64,000 nucleotides of DNA from an uncultured Cellvibrionales bacterium (GCA_913020115.1 CAJWBQ010000016.1:1-64000), one strand, 5' to 3'; shown: positions 9,964 through 20,552, numbered from the stretch's first letter. The notes: generated by a model not told the origin, from the letters alone. Numbers and translations are program-made.

Positions 9964-10575
9964 TTAAGCCTTCGCACTGTCGCGGTTCGAAACAGAGTCA
10001 TACCAACGCTTCAAGTTAACTTGTGAATCATTCATGCGCAATTTCACCACTCGTGCAAAATCAACCGTGCATAAGGCCAAGATGTCCGCAATGGAAAAAT
10101 TTTCGCCAGCAATATAGGTACTGTTGGCCAAGCGTTGATCAAGTACCGCCATAAATTCCAATGCCTGCTCACCTGCAACCACGCCATAGGCTGGAACAGG
10201 GGTCATACGATCTTTAAAGAAACCTGAGGTATGCTGAAAACACATCCCAACCTGCAGCATAAAATGCATTTCAACACGGCGATGCCACATTTCTATCTCG
10301 GCTTTCTCCAGCGGAGTCACTCCCATTAAAGGCGATGTTTCCGGGTAGAGCTCTTCAAAATATCGACAGATCGCGACAGATTCACCAATGTAGCTACCAT
10401 CGTCCAGCTCTAAAAAAGGAACCTTAGTGGTGACATTTTTATCCCGCATAGCCGGAGACAAATTTTCACCGCTAGTGATATCGACTTGTTGGTATTCCAT
10501 TTCAATACCCTTCTCCGCCAAGAACATACGAACACGACGACAATTAGGGGCTGTACTAGCTTCAAATACTTTCAC
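9964..10575 (-). CDS. Glutathione S-transferase family protein
   Basis: A 203-residue cytosolic protein with an N-terminal thioredoxin-like GST domain (about 1-80, with APNCRRVRMFLAEKG, KVPFLELDDGSYIGESVAICRY) and a C-terminal helical domain. The TKVPFLEL cis-proline segment and the GESVAI glutathione-binding segment are intact. The start is GTG at 10575 with AGGA six bases upstream. The substrate cannot be told from the sequence. It sits directly upstream of ung with zero spacing. Confidence 0.92.
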   Translation of the reverse strand: MKVFEASTAPNCRRVRMFLAEKGIEMEYQQVDITSGENLSPAMRDKNVTTKVPFLELDDGSYIGESVAICRYFEELYPETSPLMGVTPLEKAEIEMWHRRVEMHFMLQVGMCFQHTSGFFKDRMTPVPAYGVVAGEQALEFMAVLDQRLANSTYIAGENFSIADILALCTVDFARVVKLRMNDSQVNLKRWYDSVSNRDSAKA

Positions 10576-10622
10576 AAAAAATCCTTTAATTTATTGAGGG
10601 AAATACGCGAGACAAGGTCAGC

Positions 10623-11159
10623 CTATATTTTCAGGTTTGTTACTGGAACTTCAACCGTGCGCTCCGCACTTGATATATAAAGAGTATTCTCAGTAATGCT
10701 GACGCTAAGGTCCATAGTACGCTGTATCAGCTCATTCAATTCCAACATACACTCATAGGGGAATTGACTCACCTTCAAACCTTTAAAGCCCCCTAACACC
10801 TCCTCGTTCAACTGCCACCAAGTATTAGCACTTTTACCGAAGCTATAAACACACACTTCCCGTGCAATTGTATTGGCCTTCTTTAAACGGTCGGGTTCTG
10901 GCTGCCCCACTTCGATCCACTGCAAAATTTGATCATCTAAAGTTTTCAACCATAACTCGGGTTCATCAATTGAAGACAGCCCTCGTGTAAACGCCAAATC
11001 ATCATGAGCATTTAGGCTGTAGGCCAAAAGACGCGCCATCATACGCTCATTATTTTCCGAAGGATGCTGAGCAATAGTAAGTTGCACATCATTATAATAA
11101 TTACGGTCCATATCTGATATCGACAGGTTTACCTTATAAATAGTAGGTTTTAAAGCCAT
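10623..11159 (-). CDS. yaeQ: YaeQ family protein
   Basis: A 178-residue protein matching the YaeQ family along its length (ALKPTIYKVNLSISDMDRNYY at the N terminus and ERMMARLLAYSLNA). The family has a PD-(D/E)XK nuclease-like fold. In E. coli, YaeQ was first reported as a suppressor of RfaH loss, but its molecular role is unclear. The ATG at 11159 has AAGGG four to five bases upstream. It lies between gst-ung and the radical SAM gene, all on the minus strand. Confidence 0.85.
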   Translation of the reverse strand: MALKPTIYKVNLSISDMDRNYYNDVQLTIAQHPSENNERMMARLLAYSLNAHDDLAFTRGLSSIDEPELWLKTLDDQILQWIEVGQPEPDRLKKANTIAREVCVYSFGKSANTWWQLNEEVLGGFKGLKVSQFPYECMLELNELIQRTMDLSVSITENTLYISSAERTVEVPVTNLKI

Positions 11160-11225
11160 GGTGCCCTTGGGTTCAGTAAATTTAGTTTCAAAAAAATGCC
11201 CACTGACATGGGCATTTGTAACAGA

Positions 11226-13415
11226 TTAACGACGCTTATTTTTTGGCGCGGTTTTTTGGGGCCCGCCTTGTTTCGCAGTGACGTTGCGGCGATTTTGCGG
11301 TGGCGTGCGACCTTGGCCACGACTAAACCGCCCCCCCGGCCGGTCTGCTGGCACCAGATGGTTCGGGCCATCACCTATCAGGTCTTCGCGCTTCATATTA
11401 ATAAGCGACTCGCGAAGAAAACCCCAGTTATCTGGGTCATGGTAACGTAAAAATGCTTTTTGTAACCGACGTTGCTGGACCTTTTTCGGGATATAAAGAC
11501 GCTTGCTTTTATAGGTCAACTTCTTCAATGGGTTGCGGCCGGAATGATACATAGCCGTAGCCAGAGACATAGGTGAAGGGTAAAACGTTTGCACTTGGTC
11601 AACGCGGAACTTGTTTTTCTTCAGCCATAAAGACAGATTCAACATATCGCTGTCTTCACAACCCGGGTGCGCGGCTATAAAGTAAGGGATTAAATATTGT
11701 TCTTTACCTGCCTGCTTGGAGTATTTATCAAACATTTTTTTAAACGTTTGATAGCTCTCCATATCAGGCTTCATCATTTGATTCAGCGTACTCTCTTCCG
11801 TGTGCTCCGGGGCAATTTTAAGGTAACCACCCACATGGTGCGTCACTAACTCCTTAACATATTCTGGATCGCGAATAGCCAAGTCATAACGCAAGCCCGA
11901 CGCAATTGCCACACGCTTAACCCCGGGAATAGCTCGGGTTTTACGATAGAGTTGCGTAGTGTGCTTGTGATCTGTTTCTAAGTTCTTACAAATTGTCGGA
12001 AATACACAGGAGAGCCTGCGACAGTTAGACAGAATTTCATCGCTTTTACACGTCAGCCGATACATATTTGCCGTGGGTCCACCCAAGTCAGAAATTGTAC
12101 CGGTAAAGCCCGGCACCTGGTCCCGAATGGCTTCCACTTCTTTAAGAATTGATTCTTCCGAGCGGCTTTGAATAATGCGCCCCTCGTGTTCAGTAATAGA
12201 ACAAAAAGTGCAGCCACCAAAGCAACCGCGCATAATATTCACCGACGTCTTAATCATATCAAAGGCCGGTATTTTCGCTTCGCCATAACTTGGGTGCGGG
12301 CGACGCTGGTAAGGCAAGTCAAACACGCCGTCAAGCTCATCCGTTTCAAGCGGTATAGGCGGCGGGTTTACCCACAGCTCCCTATTGCCGTGACGCTGAA
12401 CCAAAGCACGAGCGTTGTGAGGGTTCGCCTCCTGATGCAGAACTCGAGACGCATGAGCATAGAGCGCCGAGTCGTTGCGCACCTTTTCAAACGAAGGCAG
12501 ACGAACGCAGGTTTTATCGGTATCGAGCTTTTGTTTACTTTGCAGCGGCATAGGAATAATACGCACCGCCATCTCTTCATTTCGATCAACAGCCTCCGGC
12601 GGCTTGCCACACGCCGTACCGGGATCAAAAGTGCCCTCACCGCCCGGCTTCGACTCATCAAAAGCATAAGGGCTTAAGAGCTCATCAATTTTGCCCGGCC
12701 AGTCAATCCGCGTAGAGTCAATTTCCGTCCAGCCATCTGGCGTCGCCTTGCGAATAACCGCCGTTCCCCGCAAATCGGTGATATCACTAATATCACGCCC
12801 TGCGGCAAGCTTATGCGCCACATCAGCAATAGCGCGCTCAGCGTTCCCGTACAGCAAAATATCTGCTGTAGCGTCAACCAATACAGAGCGTCGCACCTCG
12901 TCGCTCCAGTAGTCGTACTGAGCAATACGGCGCAAACTGGATTCAATGCCGCCGAGTACAACCGGCGTCTCCGTATAGGCTTCCTTACAGCGTTGACTAT
13001 AAACAATGACACAACGATCAGGGCGTTCACCACCCTGGCCCCCTGCCGTATAGGCGTCATCATGACGCATACGCAAATCAGCCGTATAACGGTTAATCAT
13101 GGAATCCATATTGCCGCCGGTCACCCCAAAAAACAGGTTTGGCTTACCCAGCTTCATGAAATCTGCCGTGTTTCGCCAATTCGGCTGGGCAATAATGCCT
13201 ACGCGAAAGCCCTGTGATTCCAGATATCGCCCTACTACCGCCATCCCGAAGCTAGGGTGATCAACATAAGCATCTCCCGTCACAATGATAATGTCGCAGC
13301 TATCCCAGCCAAGTTGGTCCATTTCTTCCCGTGACATGGGTAAATAAGGTGCTGTGCCGTAGCATTCAGCCCAGTATTTAGGGTATTCAAATAGGTTGGC
13401 GGCGGTCTGTGTCAT
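11226..13415 (-). CDS. ygiQ: YgiQ family radical SAM protein
   Basis: A 729-residue radical SAM protein of the YgiQ (UPF0313) family. An N-terminal B12-binding-like region is followed by the radical SAM core with the 4Fe-4S motif CFGGCTFC (Cys398, Cys402, Cys405) and a long C-terminal domain ending in a basic, arginine- and lysine-rich tail (about 680-729). Length and domain order match the family. The reaction of YgiQ proteins is not established. No strong ribosome-binding site lies before the ATG at 13415. Confidence 0.9.
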   Translation of the reverse strand: MTQTAANLFEYPKYWAECYGTAPYLPMSREEMDQLGWDSCDIIIVTGDAYVDHPSFGMAVVGRYLESQGFRVGIIAQPNWRNTADFMKLGKPNLFFGVTGGNMDSMINRYTADLRMRHDDAYTAGGQGGERPDRCVIVYSQRCKEAYTETPVVLGGIESSLRRIAQYDYWSDEVRRSVLVDATADILLYGNAERAIADVAHKLAAGRDISDITDLRGTAVIRKATPDGWTEIDSTRIDWPGKIDELLSPYAFDESKPGGEGTFDPGTACGKPPEAVDRNEEMAVRIIPMPLQSKQKLDTDKTCVRLPSFEKVRNDSALYAHASRVLHQEANPHNARALVQRHGNRELWVNPPPIPLETDELDGVFDLPYQRRPHPSYGEAKIPAFDMIKTSVNIMRGCFGGCTFCSITEHEGRIIQSRSEESILKEVEAIRDQVPGFTGTISDLGGPTANMYRLTCKSDEILSNCRRLSCVFPTICKNLETDHKHTTQLYRKTRAIPGVKRVAIASGLRYDLAIRDPEYVKELVTHHVGGYLKIAPEHTEESTLNQMMKPDMESYQTFKKMFDKYSKQAGKEQYLIPYFIAAHPGCEDSDMLNLSLWLKKNKFRVDQVQTFYPSPMSLATAMYHSGRNPLKKLTYKSKRLYIPKKVQQRRLQKAFLRYHDPDNWGFLRESLINMKREDLIGDGPNHLVPADRPGGRFSRGQGRTPPQNRRNVTAKQGGPQKTAPKNKRR

Positions 13416-13923
13416 ATCGATTGCAATGGGGTAGTGAATTCAGGCGCATTATCGCGGAATTATACGAGCGGCGCTATGAGAGATTGAAATTTGAGCGATA
13501 TTAGAGGCCGGAGAGTAAGATGGATAGCCCCACAATAACTACTCAGCACCCTGTTTAGATTTATTAAGAACTAAAATGCAGGAGCGAAGGTCCGAACAGG
13601 AGTAAGGGATTCAAAGCACCGGAGTGAAGGTCCGAGAGGGTGACGGGGCTCGAGGCCATTCAGGGCGCATCTTAAGTTTTTAAAGTTGTCTGGCCGATTT
13701 TAGCGAGGACTGTTCGAATCCCAAAAATTGCGGAAGCAATTTCCGATGGCGTAGCCACCCGTAGGGGAAGAGCGCGCCTTAGCGTGCTCTTATCGGCTTT
13801 TTTGCGCAGCAAAAAAGTGCTTGAGTTCCGCAGTGGCTAGGCGACTTTAAAAACTTGCGCCCGGCCTCGAGCCCTGCCGACCTCTCGGGCCTGCGGCTTG
13901 GCACCAACTAAGAACCAAGCACC
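13416..13923. other. Gene-free 508-bp stretch holding a large palindromic element
   Basis: No convincing reading frame is present between the ygiQ start and the thrC stop. Most of the stretch is taken up by the structured repeat at about 13,575-13,905, described separately. The remaining ~150 bases next to ygiQ presumably hold its promoter, but I cannot point to clear -35 and -10 elements. Confidence 0.6.
13575..13905. repeat. Large imperfect palindrome, MITE-like or multi-hairpin intergenic element
   Basis: Two 30-base arms (13628-13657 and 13863-13892) are inverted copies matching at 25 of 30 positions. Further in, a 13-base sequence (AAGTTTTTAAAGT, 13674-13686) has its exact inverse at 13844-13856, so the arms continue inward with interruptions. 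Between them lie smaller hairpins, including a perfect 9-bp stem with a 3-base loop at 13797-13817. Outside the left arm a 15-base unit (GGAGCGAAGGTCCGA) at 13581-13595 recurs with one change at 13621-13635. No transposase is present. Size and symmetry suggest a non-autonomous mobile repeat or a large RNA-forming element. Confidence 0.65.
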
Positions 13924-15321
13924 TTAGCCGCGAACATTATCCGCCACAAACTTCTGAATAGAACCCAGATCATTCCCCTGCACAGTATAACGCTCCTCCC
14001 GCTCAAACAGATCCGCCATAGAAGCCGGCAAAGCAGGGTCTTCAGACTGGCCAGCCTTTTGCGCTGCTTCAGGAAACTTAGCAGGGCTAGCAGTCGCCAA
14101 GCATACCATAGGAATATCTTGACGCTTACGCACCTTACGAGCCGCTTCAACGCCAATCGCCGTATGAGGGTCCAACAAATAACCCGTCTCATCGAATACC
14201 GTGCGAATAACCTCAATCATCGCATCATCGTCAAGACGATAGGAACTAAACAGCCCACGCATCTTATCCAGAGCCGCATCATTTAATGGCATAGAACCCG
14301 ACTTGAAATCTTCAATGAGCTGGCCAATTGCAGCACCGTCACGATCATAAAGATCAAACAACAGACGCTCAAAATTACTAGAAACCATAATATCCATACT
14401 CGGCGAGAGCGAGTGGATAAGGTCTTTCTTCGAGTGGTCATTCTCACTGATACAGCGGTGTAAAATATCGTTAGCGTTCGTCGCGACAATAAGCTGCTCA
14501 ACAGGCAAGCCCATTTTACTGGCAAGGTAACCAGCGAAAATATCACCGAAGTTTCCAGTGGGCACAGAGAAAGCTATCGGCCGGTGTGGAGCGCCCAAAG
14601 CCAAACCCGCGTAAAAGTAGTAAACGATTTGGGCCATAATGCGCGCCCAATTGATCGAATTTACCGCCACAAGTTGGCGATCTTCAGGTAGAAAACCCTG
14701 ATCGCCAAAACTGGCTTTCACCATATTTTGACAATCGTCAAAATTACCTTCAAGCGCGATATTATGTACATTATTGGTCAACACCGTCGTCATCTGCCGG
14801 CGCTGCACGTCTGACACACGCTTATGCGGGTGCAGAATAAAGATATCGATGTTATCGCAGTGACAACAACCTTCAATTGCCGCTGACCCCGTATCACCTG
14901 AAGTCGCCCCCATCACCACAACTTTTTGATCACGCTTTTTCAAAATGTAATCAAGTAGATTACCCAAAAACTGTAAAGCGAAATCTTTAAAAGCCAAAGT
15001 GGGCCCTTGAAATAATTCCAAGATCCATTCGTTTTGAGCAGTTTGAACCAATGGTGCAATTGCACCGTGGTGAAAGGTAGCGTAAGAGTCGTCAATAATT
15101 TTCTTGAGGTCTCCATCAGGAATATCACCACCCACAAATGGCGTGATAATTTTCAGCGCAAGATCTTGGTAACTCAAGCCGGCCCAAGAGGCAATTTCAT
15201 CAGCACTGAATTTAGGTAAACTTTCAGGGACATAAAGCCCCCCGTCTGGCGCCAAACCGGTTAAAACCACATCTTCAAAAGACAATGCCGGTGACTGGCC
15301 GCGGGTGCTGATGTATTTCAC
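13924..15321 (-). CDS. thrC: Threonine synthase
   Basis: PLP enzyme converting O-phosphohomoserine to threonine. The 465 residues fit the long proteobacterial ThrC class. The PLP lysine is Lys112 in the segment LAFKDFALQFLG, and GATSGDTGSAA forms the phosphate-binding loop. The start is GTG at 15321 with GAGG six bases upstream. It follows hom by 89 bp on the same strand, the usual hom-thrC order. The stop codon is about 20 bp from the edge of the large palindromic element. Confidence 0.96.
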   Translation of the reverse strand: MKYISTRGQSPALSFEDVVLTGLAPDGGLYVPESLPKFSADEIASWAGLSYQDLALKIITPFVGGDIPDGDLKKIIDDSYATFHHGAIAPLVQTAQNEWILELFQGPTLAFKDFALQFLGNLLDYILKKRDQKVVVMGATSGDTGSAAIEGCCHCDNIDIFILHPHKRVSDVQRRQMTTVLTNNVHNIALEGNFDDCQNMVKASFGDQGFLPEDRQLVAVNSINWARIMAQIVYYFYAGLALGAPHRPIAFSVPTGNFGDIFAGYLASKMGLPVEQLIVATNANDILHRCISENDHSKKDLIHSLSPSMDIMVSSNFERLLFDLYDRDGAAIGQLIEDFKSGSMPLNDAALDKMRGLFSSYRLDDDAMIEVIRTVFDETGYLLDPHTAIGVEAARKVRKRQDIPMVCLATASPAKFPEAAQKAGQSEDPALPASMADLFEREERYTVQGNDLGSIQKFVADNVRG

Positions 15322-15410
15322 GATAAACCTCTAAATATAAAATTGTGATTAAGATTAAAGCGGGTACTTAGATCAAAGAATTCCTGAATTAAAAAGCTAA
15401 GCCAAGAAAT

Positions 15411-16727
15411 TTAACCCAGTGATTCCATACGAATATGAATCACTGAACCTTCAATAGCTTGCAAATCTTCAAGCCTAGCCACTGCCGCCATTAATGCCTT
15501 TTCAACCACACGATTGGTCAACAAAATTAGCGGCACAACCTCTTCGCCCTCATTGGCTTCTTTCTGAATAAGCGCTTCAATACTGATGCCGTCATCACTC
15601 AGGATAGACGCAACTTGTGACAATACCCCGGGCTTATCTTGCGCAGCAAGACGTAGGTAATAGGCCGTTTCTACTTCAGCAATCGGCAGGATATTGATGT
15701 CGCTCAGCGCTTCCGGCTGGAAAGCCAAGTGCGCTACACGATGTGACGGATCTGCATGGATTGAACGAGCCACATCTACAATATCGGCAATAACTGAAGA
15801 GGCGGTAGGCTCAGCACCTGCTCCTGGACCGTAATACATAGTAGGCCCCACTGCATCGCCTTTAACCAACACAGCGTTCATTACGCCATCAACGTTTGCA
15901 ATGAGTCGTTTTTCAGGAATTAAGGTGGGGTGCACCCGAAGCTCAATACCGCTCACTCCTTCAGCCTGACTGGCCCGAGCAATACCTAAATGCTTAATGC
16001 GATAGCCCAGCTCTTCAGCGTAAGCTACGTCTTCCGGCGCTATATTACTGATACCTTCAGTAAACACTTTATCGAACTGTAAGGGCATGCCAAAGGCCAG
16101 AGAAGCGAGGATAACAAGCTTGTGAGCAGCGTCTATGCCCTCAACGTCGAAAGTAGGATCTGCTTCCGCGTAACCCAACTCTTGCGCCTCAACAAGAACA
16201 TCGGCAAAGGCTCGGCCCTTATCACGCATTTCAGTGAGAATGAAATTACCCGTACCGTTAATAATTCCCGCCAACCATTCAATACGGTTCGCCGCCAGCC
16301 CTTCACGAATAGCCTTAATAATGGGAATGCCGCCTGCAACGGCCGCCTCAAAGGAAACACTTACGCCCTTGGCCTCAGCCGCAGCGAAAATTTCGTTGCC
16401 AAACTCGGCAATCAGCGCCTTGTTGGCCGTGACAATATGCTTGCCATTCGCAATGGCTTCAAACACAAGATCTTTTGCAATGGTGGTGCCGCCAATCAAC
16501 TCGACTAATACGTCAATTTCAGGGTTGCGTGCCACAGCGAAGATATCTCGCTCAACAGAAACATCGCCCGTGTCGCAGGCGGGATTGTCTCGGCGCGCAC
16601 CCACTTGGGCGATAGTAATGTCACAACCGGCTCTGGCATTAATTTCACGCTGATTACGGAAAATTACGTTAAATGTGCCACTACCTACTGTACCTAGACC
16701 ACAGATACCAATTTTTACCGGTTTCAC
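15411..16727 (-). CDS. hom: Homoserine dehydrogenase with ACT domain
   Basis: Reduces aspartate semialdehyde to homoserine in the threonine/methionine branch. The NAD(P)-binding motif GICGLGTVGSGT is at the N terminus, the catalytic core follows, and a C-terminal ACT domain (about 355-425, DKPGVLSQVASILSDDGISI) probably gives feedback control by threonine. I choose the GTG at 16727 (438 residues): GGGGAG sits seven bases upstream and the protein then begins MKPVKIGICG, like its Pseudomonas relatives. A GTG five codons earlier overlaps that ribosome-binding site and is unlikely. Confidence 0.95.
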   Translation of the reverse strand: MKPVKIGICGLGTVGSGTFNVIFRNQREINARAGCDITIAQVGARRDNPACDTGDVSVERDIFAVARNPEIDVLVELIGGTTIAKDLVFEAIANGKHIVTANKALIAEFGNEIFAAAEAKGVSVSFEAAVAGGIPIIKAIREGLAANRIEWLAGIINGTGNFILTEMRDKGRAFADVLVEAQELGYAEADPTFDVEGIDAAHKLVILASLAFGMPLQFDKVFTEGISNIAPEDVAYAEELGYRIKHLGIARASQAEGVSGIELRVHPTLIPEKRLIANVDGVMNAVLVKGDAVGPTMYYGPGAGAEPTASSVIADIVDVARSIHADPSHRVAHLAFQPEALSDINILPIAEVETAYYLRLAAQDKPGVLSQVASILSDDGISIEALIQKEANEGEEVVPLILLTNRVVEKALMAAVARLEDLQAIEGSVIHIRMESLG

Positions 16728-16863
16728 AGAGTTTCTCCCCACTCAAAAGCTCAACAAAAACACCACAAGGCCCGCCATGCGGGCAGAAAGAGGGCCACCT
16801 TACTGACCCATGGTAGCCCTGTCAATCGACTAGAGGATTTTATGTATTGGGGGATGGGCCTTA

Positions 16864-17652
16864 TCAAAGACCGAGAATTTTTGCCAATTCATCGGCGGTG
16901 CGATATCCAGGAATGAGGGTGCCGTCAGCCAAAATCAAGGCCGGCGTCCCAGTGACCCCAAGGCGACTCCCTAGAGCATATTGTTTCGCCACGGGATTGT
17001 TGTCGCACACTTTGATATCTATAGCTTCGCGATTTTTTAATTGGGTTAAAGTATGGCTGGGATCAGCGGCACACCACGCCGTTGCCAACTTGTCATAGGA
17101 CGCTGAGCGAACACCGGCCCGCGGATAAGCCAGATACCGCACCTCAATCCCTCTAGCATTCAGTGCCGGTACTTCGCGGTGCAACTTGCGACAGAAGCCG
17201 CAATCTACGTCTGTAAAAACATTAATATATGCTTTGCGCTGCCCTACAGGTGAAAAGCGAATTTGCTCACCGGCGGGAACGTTAGCCATTAACTCAACAC
17301 GATCAACCGCGCGCTGCTGCTCTTGCAGATTGACAAACATACCCGGCTTTATCGCGTACATATCGCCCGCCACAAAATATTTACCATCGCCTGATACAAA
17401 CAGGGTTGGGCCATTAGGCACAGACACCTGATAGAGGCCAGCCACTGGCGAAGGCAGAACCTCACCATAGGGTAAATCTCCGCGTCCATCTCGCAAACTT
17501 TGCAATACACGCGCGCTAATTTCGGGATCAACGACCGCGTCACTGGCGGCGAGTGCAACACTCGGCACTAGGGCCGATAATCCAGAAGTCAGCGTCAGAG
17601 CTACGGCGATACGCTTAAATAGGGAAAACTGTTTAACTGCAGAAAACTTCAC
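16864..17652 (-). CDS. dsbC: Thiol:disulfide interchange protein DsbC
   Basis: Periplasmic disulfide isomerase. The 262 residues have a signal peptide (about 1-36), a DsbC-type dimerisation domain and a thioredoxin fold with the active site Cys151-Gly-Phe-Cys154 (CGFC; E. coli has CGYC). A second cysteine pair (Cys194, Cys216) and the cis-proline loop TGTPA (Pro237) match DsbC. The start is GTG at 17652 with GAGG seven bases upstream. It lies between xerD and hom, as in Pseudomonas. A short GC-rich hairpin follows the stop but is not a convincing terminator. Confidence 0.94.
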   Translation of the reverse strand: MKFSAVKQFSLFKRIAVALTLTSGLSALVPSVALAASDAVVDPEISARVLQSLRDGRGDLPYGEVLPSPVAGLYQVSVPNGPTLFVSGDGKYFVAGDMYAIKPGMFVNLQEQQRAVDRVELMANVPAGEQIRFSPVGQRKAYINVFTDVDCGFCRKLHREVPALNARGIEVRYLAYPRAGVRSASYDKLATAWCAADPSHTLTQLKNREAIDIKVCDNNPVAKQYALGSRLGVTGTPALILADGTLIPGYRTADELAKILGL

Positions 17653-17733
17653 TTTTATACCTCAACAATCGTGCTTGCAAAATATGCCCATACGCCACTT
17701 GGTCAACTTCCAAGGTCAGTAGTTCCCAATAGC

Positions 17734-18663
17734 TTATGCTCTCGGATGATGGGCACTGTGTAAATCTTGTAATCGCTGCTTGGCCACGTGCGTATAAATC
17801 TGGGTAGTCGACAAATCACTGTGACCCAATAAAAGCTGAACCACCCTTAGATCAGCTCCGTGGTTTAATAGATGGGTGGCAAATGCGTGGCGCAGCGTAT
17901 GAGGCGACAAGGCCTTTTGGATACCAGCGACTTGGGTCCAGTATTTTAGGCGATGCCAGAAAGTTTGTCTTGTCATCATTTGAGCTCTCAAACTAGGAAA
18001 GAGCACTTCTGCAGGGCGCCCTTTTAGCAATATAGGCCTGGAATCTCGCATATAGCGCGTCAACCACTCCAGAGCCTCCTCCCCCATCGGCACCAGACGC
18101 TCCTTGCTACCCTTACCCATAACCCTGACAACGCCCTGACGAAGATTAACTTGCGTCATAGTGAGCGAAACCAGCTCACTGACACGCAGGCCAGAAGCAT
18201 ATAACACCTCAATCATCGCCCTATCACGCAGACCAATAGGATCTTCAATATCGGGCGCGGCGAGCAGAGCTTCGACATCGGCTTCGCTTAGGGTTTTGGG
18301 AGGTGCCGCAACTAGCTTAGGATTTTCAATGGTGACGCTGGGGTCGTATTGCAAAATATTTTCACGCAGCAGATAACGATAAAACCCTCGCGCGCAACTC
18401 AAAAAACGAGCGGTAGAACGACGATTATATTTCTGCTCGAATCGCCAGCTCAAGCAGGCACGAAGATGTACTTCGCTCGCTTCAAGCAAAGTAATACTCT
18501 CACTTTGCAGATAGCGCGCCAAGCTCACAAGATCCCGACGGTAGGAAGACAGGGTATTCTGACTGAGGCCGCGTTCCATCCAAATCGCATCGAGAAAACG
18601 ATCTATGAGAGCAGCTTCGCTGAGGGGAATTTGCATGGCCGTTGATGGCGACTTACTTTTCAT
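17734..18663 (-). CDS. xerD: Site-specific tyrosine recombinase XerD
   Basis: Resolves chromosome dimers at dif together with XerC. The 309 residues contain an N-terminal core-binding (SAM-like) domain (about 15-105) and the catalytic domain with all expected residues: Arg160, Lys184, His255, Arg258, His281 and nucleophile Tyr290. The context, upstream of dsbC-hom-thrC, and the sequence LSPHTLRHAFATHLLNHGADLR favour XerD over XerC. The ATG at 18663 lacks a strong ribosome-binding site; an ATG nine codons downstream is possible. Confidence 0.94.
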   Translation of the reverse strand: MKSKSPSTAMQIPLSEAALIDRFLDAIWMERGLSQNTLSSYRRDLVSLARYLQSESITLLEASEVHLRACLSWRFEQKYNRRSTARFLSCARGFYRYLLRENILQYDPSVTIENPKLVAAPPKTLSEADVEALLAAPDIEDPIGLRDRAMIEVLYASGLRVSELVSLTMTQVNLRQGVVRVMGKGSKERLVPMGEEALEWLTRYMRDSRPILLKGRPAEVLFPSLRAQMMTRQTFWHRLKYWTQVAGIQKALSPHTLRHAFATHLLNHGADLRVVQLLLGHSDLSTTQIYTHVAKQRLQDLHSAHHPRA

Positions 18664-18744
18664 GATGAGGCTTTATATCACCGTTAAGAGACCACCACCA
18701 CTACTGTGTAATACGAACCGGCCAGGATAGGAAATTTCAGCCAT

Positions 18745-18780
18745 AAAAAAACCCTGGCCAGTTTCCCTGCCAGGGTTTTC
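18745..18780 (-). terminator. Rho-independent terminator of the rpsP-rplS operon
   Basis: A perfect 11-bp stem (18748-18758 with 18769-18779, GC-rich core CCCTGGC) has a 10-base loop. Read on the minus strand it ends in a run of seven T. It lies 58 bp after the rplS stop codon and upstream of xerD. Confidence 0.9.
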
Positions 18781-18837
18781 AAACAACACTTCAAAGAGAA
18801 AAGATTTTCAGTGAAGTACTGCTTATCGAAAAGTTGC

Positions 18838-19194
18838 TTAGCCCAACTTCTCTTTAATGCGTGCTGCACGACCAGTCAAGTCACGCAAGTAGTACAACTT
18901 GGCCTGGCGTACGTCACCGCGACGCTTAACAGCAATGCTGTCAACCTGACGGCTGTGAGTCTGGAACGTACGTTCAACACCTACACCGTGAGAGATTTTA
19001 CGCACGGTGAACGCAGAGCTGATTCCGCGCTGACGAACGGCAATTACAACACCTTCAAAGGCCTGCAAACGCTCACGTGTACCTTCTTTAACTTTTACCT
19101 GAACAACAACAGTGTCGCCCGGTGAAAATTCTGGCAGGTCGGTTTTCAGCTGTTCGTTGTCCAGCTCCTGGATGATCTTATTTCGGTTGCTCAT
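18838..19194 (-). CDS. rplS: 50S ribosomal protein L19
   Basis: Ribosomal protein at the subunit interface. The 118 residues match L19 along the full length ([47 protein letters not shown]). It is the last gene of rpsP-rimM-trmD-rplS; the start ATG at 19194 has GGAG six bases upstream. A strong terminator follows. Confidence 0.98.
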   Translation of the reverse strand: MSNRNKIIQELDNEQLKTDLPEFSPGDTVVVQVKVKEGTRERLQAFEGVVIAVRQRGISSAFTVRKISHGVGVERTFQTHSRQVDSIAVKRRGDVRQAKLYYLRDLTGRAARIKEKLG

Positions 19195-19232
19195 AGTCTA
19201 CTCCGGAAATATATGTAGCTTCACAGCTAGCT

Positions 19233-19982
19233 TTAATCGCTTTTCGCGTTTTCAAGGTCTCGACGAAAGTCCGTCAGCAGCGCTTGCTGCTCCTCACTCA
19301 GTTCAATTTTGTCTAGCAAGTCTGGCCGTCTAAGCCAGGTTCGCCCCAGCGCCTGTTTATGGCGCCAAAGCCGAATGTTTTTATGGTTGCCCGACATTAA
19401 CACCGCCGGTACAACCTGCCCTGCAAGTTCCTCAGGACGAGTATAGTGTGGGCAGTCTAACAAGCCTTCCGAAAAAGAATCTTGCTCAGCTGACTGCGCA
19501 TGCCCGAGGGCACCAGGAATCAACCGTGCTACTGCATCCACCACTACCATTGCTGCCAACTCGCCACCACTTAGAACATAGTCGCCAATAGAGATTTCTC
19601 TATCTACTTCCCGTTCCAGCAGACGCTCATCAACACCTTCGTAGCGCCCGGCCAATAACACCAAGTTACCAGCCTCTGCCAACTCAGCTGCCACCGATTG
19701 TTCAAAAGGCGGCCCCTGTGGAGACAGGTATATTACCTGTGCCCCTTCCGCCCATGTTTTGGCGGCAGCCAATGCGTCTTGCAAAGGCTGGACCTTCATC
19801 ACCATGCCGGGACCGCCACCATAGGGGCGATCATCAACAGTTTGATGCTTGTCCAGAGTCCAGTCGCGAGGGTTGAAATACTTGAGCTCTACGAGCCCCT
19901 GTTTTACAGCCCTACCACTGACACCATAGTCCGTTATGGCGGCAAACATTTCTGGAAATAAGGTGATAACAGCTATTTTCAT
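19233..19982 (-). CDS. trmD: tRNA (guanine-N1)-methyltransferase
   Basis: SPOUT-class methyltransferase making m1G37 in tRNAs, which prevents frameshifting. The 249 residues show the N-terminal ITLFPEMF, the glycine-rich [25 protein letters not shown] and the trefoil-knot SAM site [14 protein letters not shown]. The ATG at 19982 has AGGTG about 6 bases upstream and lies 7 bp after rimM. Order and spacing are standard. Confidence 0.98.
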   Translation of the reverse strand: MKIAVITLFPEMFAAITDYGVSGRAVKQGLVELKYFNPRDWTLDKHQTVDDRPYGGGPGMVMKVQPLQDALAAAKTWAEGAQVIYLSPQGPPFEQSVAAELAEAGNLVLLAGRYEGVDERLLEREVDREISIGDYVLSGGELAAMVVVDAVARLIPGALGHAQSAEQDSFSEGLLDCPHYTRPEELAGQVVPAVLMSGNHKNIRLWRHKQALGRTWLRRPDLLDKIELSEEQQALLTDFRRDLENAKSD

Positions 19983-19989
19983 GCTACAC

Positions 19990-20529
19990 CTAAAATTCCG
20001 GGTCCCACTCCACCGTAATCAACTGCGCGTCTAAGTCGATGGACTTAATCACCTGATCTGGCAAATACGGAACCAAGCGTTCTTTTTGGTCGATGCTGCC
20101 GTCGTCGCCTTTGATCACTAGTACATCGTTAGCACCAGTTTCCATCATCCGAACCACAACACCCAGCGTGCTCACCTGCCCCTCATAGTTCGAGACAACC
20201 TTAAGGCCTTCCAACTGGTGCCAGTAAAACTCATCAGCGTCCAACTCGGGTAACTGATTCCGCTCTACAGCGACATCTACCTGACAGTAATCACGTGCAA
20301 GATCTCGATCATCAACGCCCTTTATATGAACAATGAGACCCTGACCATGCACTTGGCCGGCGTCAATCTCGACGGCCTTTACCCCGTGGCGAGTTTTAAG
20401 CCACCAAGGTTGATACTGCAATAAATTTTCAATCGGTGCGGTATGCGAGCGGACTTTCACCCAACCCTGTATACCGTGCACCGTAGTGATGCGCCCAACA
20501 TCGATCAAATTCGACTTTTTAGTGCTCAT
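19990..20529 (-). CDS. rimM: 16S rRNA processing protein RimM
   Basis: Assembly factor for the 30S head that binds S19. The 179 residues have the N-terminal RimM domain ([21 protein letters not shown]) and a C-terminal PRC-barrel (about 100-175, [18 protein letters not shown]). It lies between rpsP (23 bp upstream) and trmD (7 bp downstream). Confidence 0.97.
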   Translation of the reverse strand: MSTKKSNLIDVGRITTVHGIQGWVKVRSHTAPIENLLQYQPWWLKTRHGVKAVEIDAGQVHGQGLIVHIKGVDDRDLARDYCQVDVAVERNQLPELDADEFYWHQLEGLKVVSNYEGQVSTLGVVVRMMETGANDVLVIKGDDGSIDQKERLVPYLPDQVIKSIDLDAQLITVEWDPEF

Positions 20530-20552
20530 TTAACAGTTGCTGGGCTAATCAC

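Noticed and set aside
12168..12677. Long plus-strand open frames opposite the YgiQ-type gene, with similar ones opposite nadB, hom and the 1,354-residue protein
   Set aside because: They lie antisense to strongly supported genes, have low-complexity or biased composition, and lack start signals and family matches.
13713..13721. TTCGAATCC, resembling a tRNA T-loop, inside the large palindrome
   Set aside because: No acceptor stem, anticodon arm or CCA end can be built around it.
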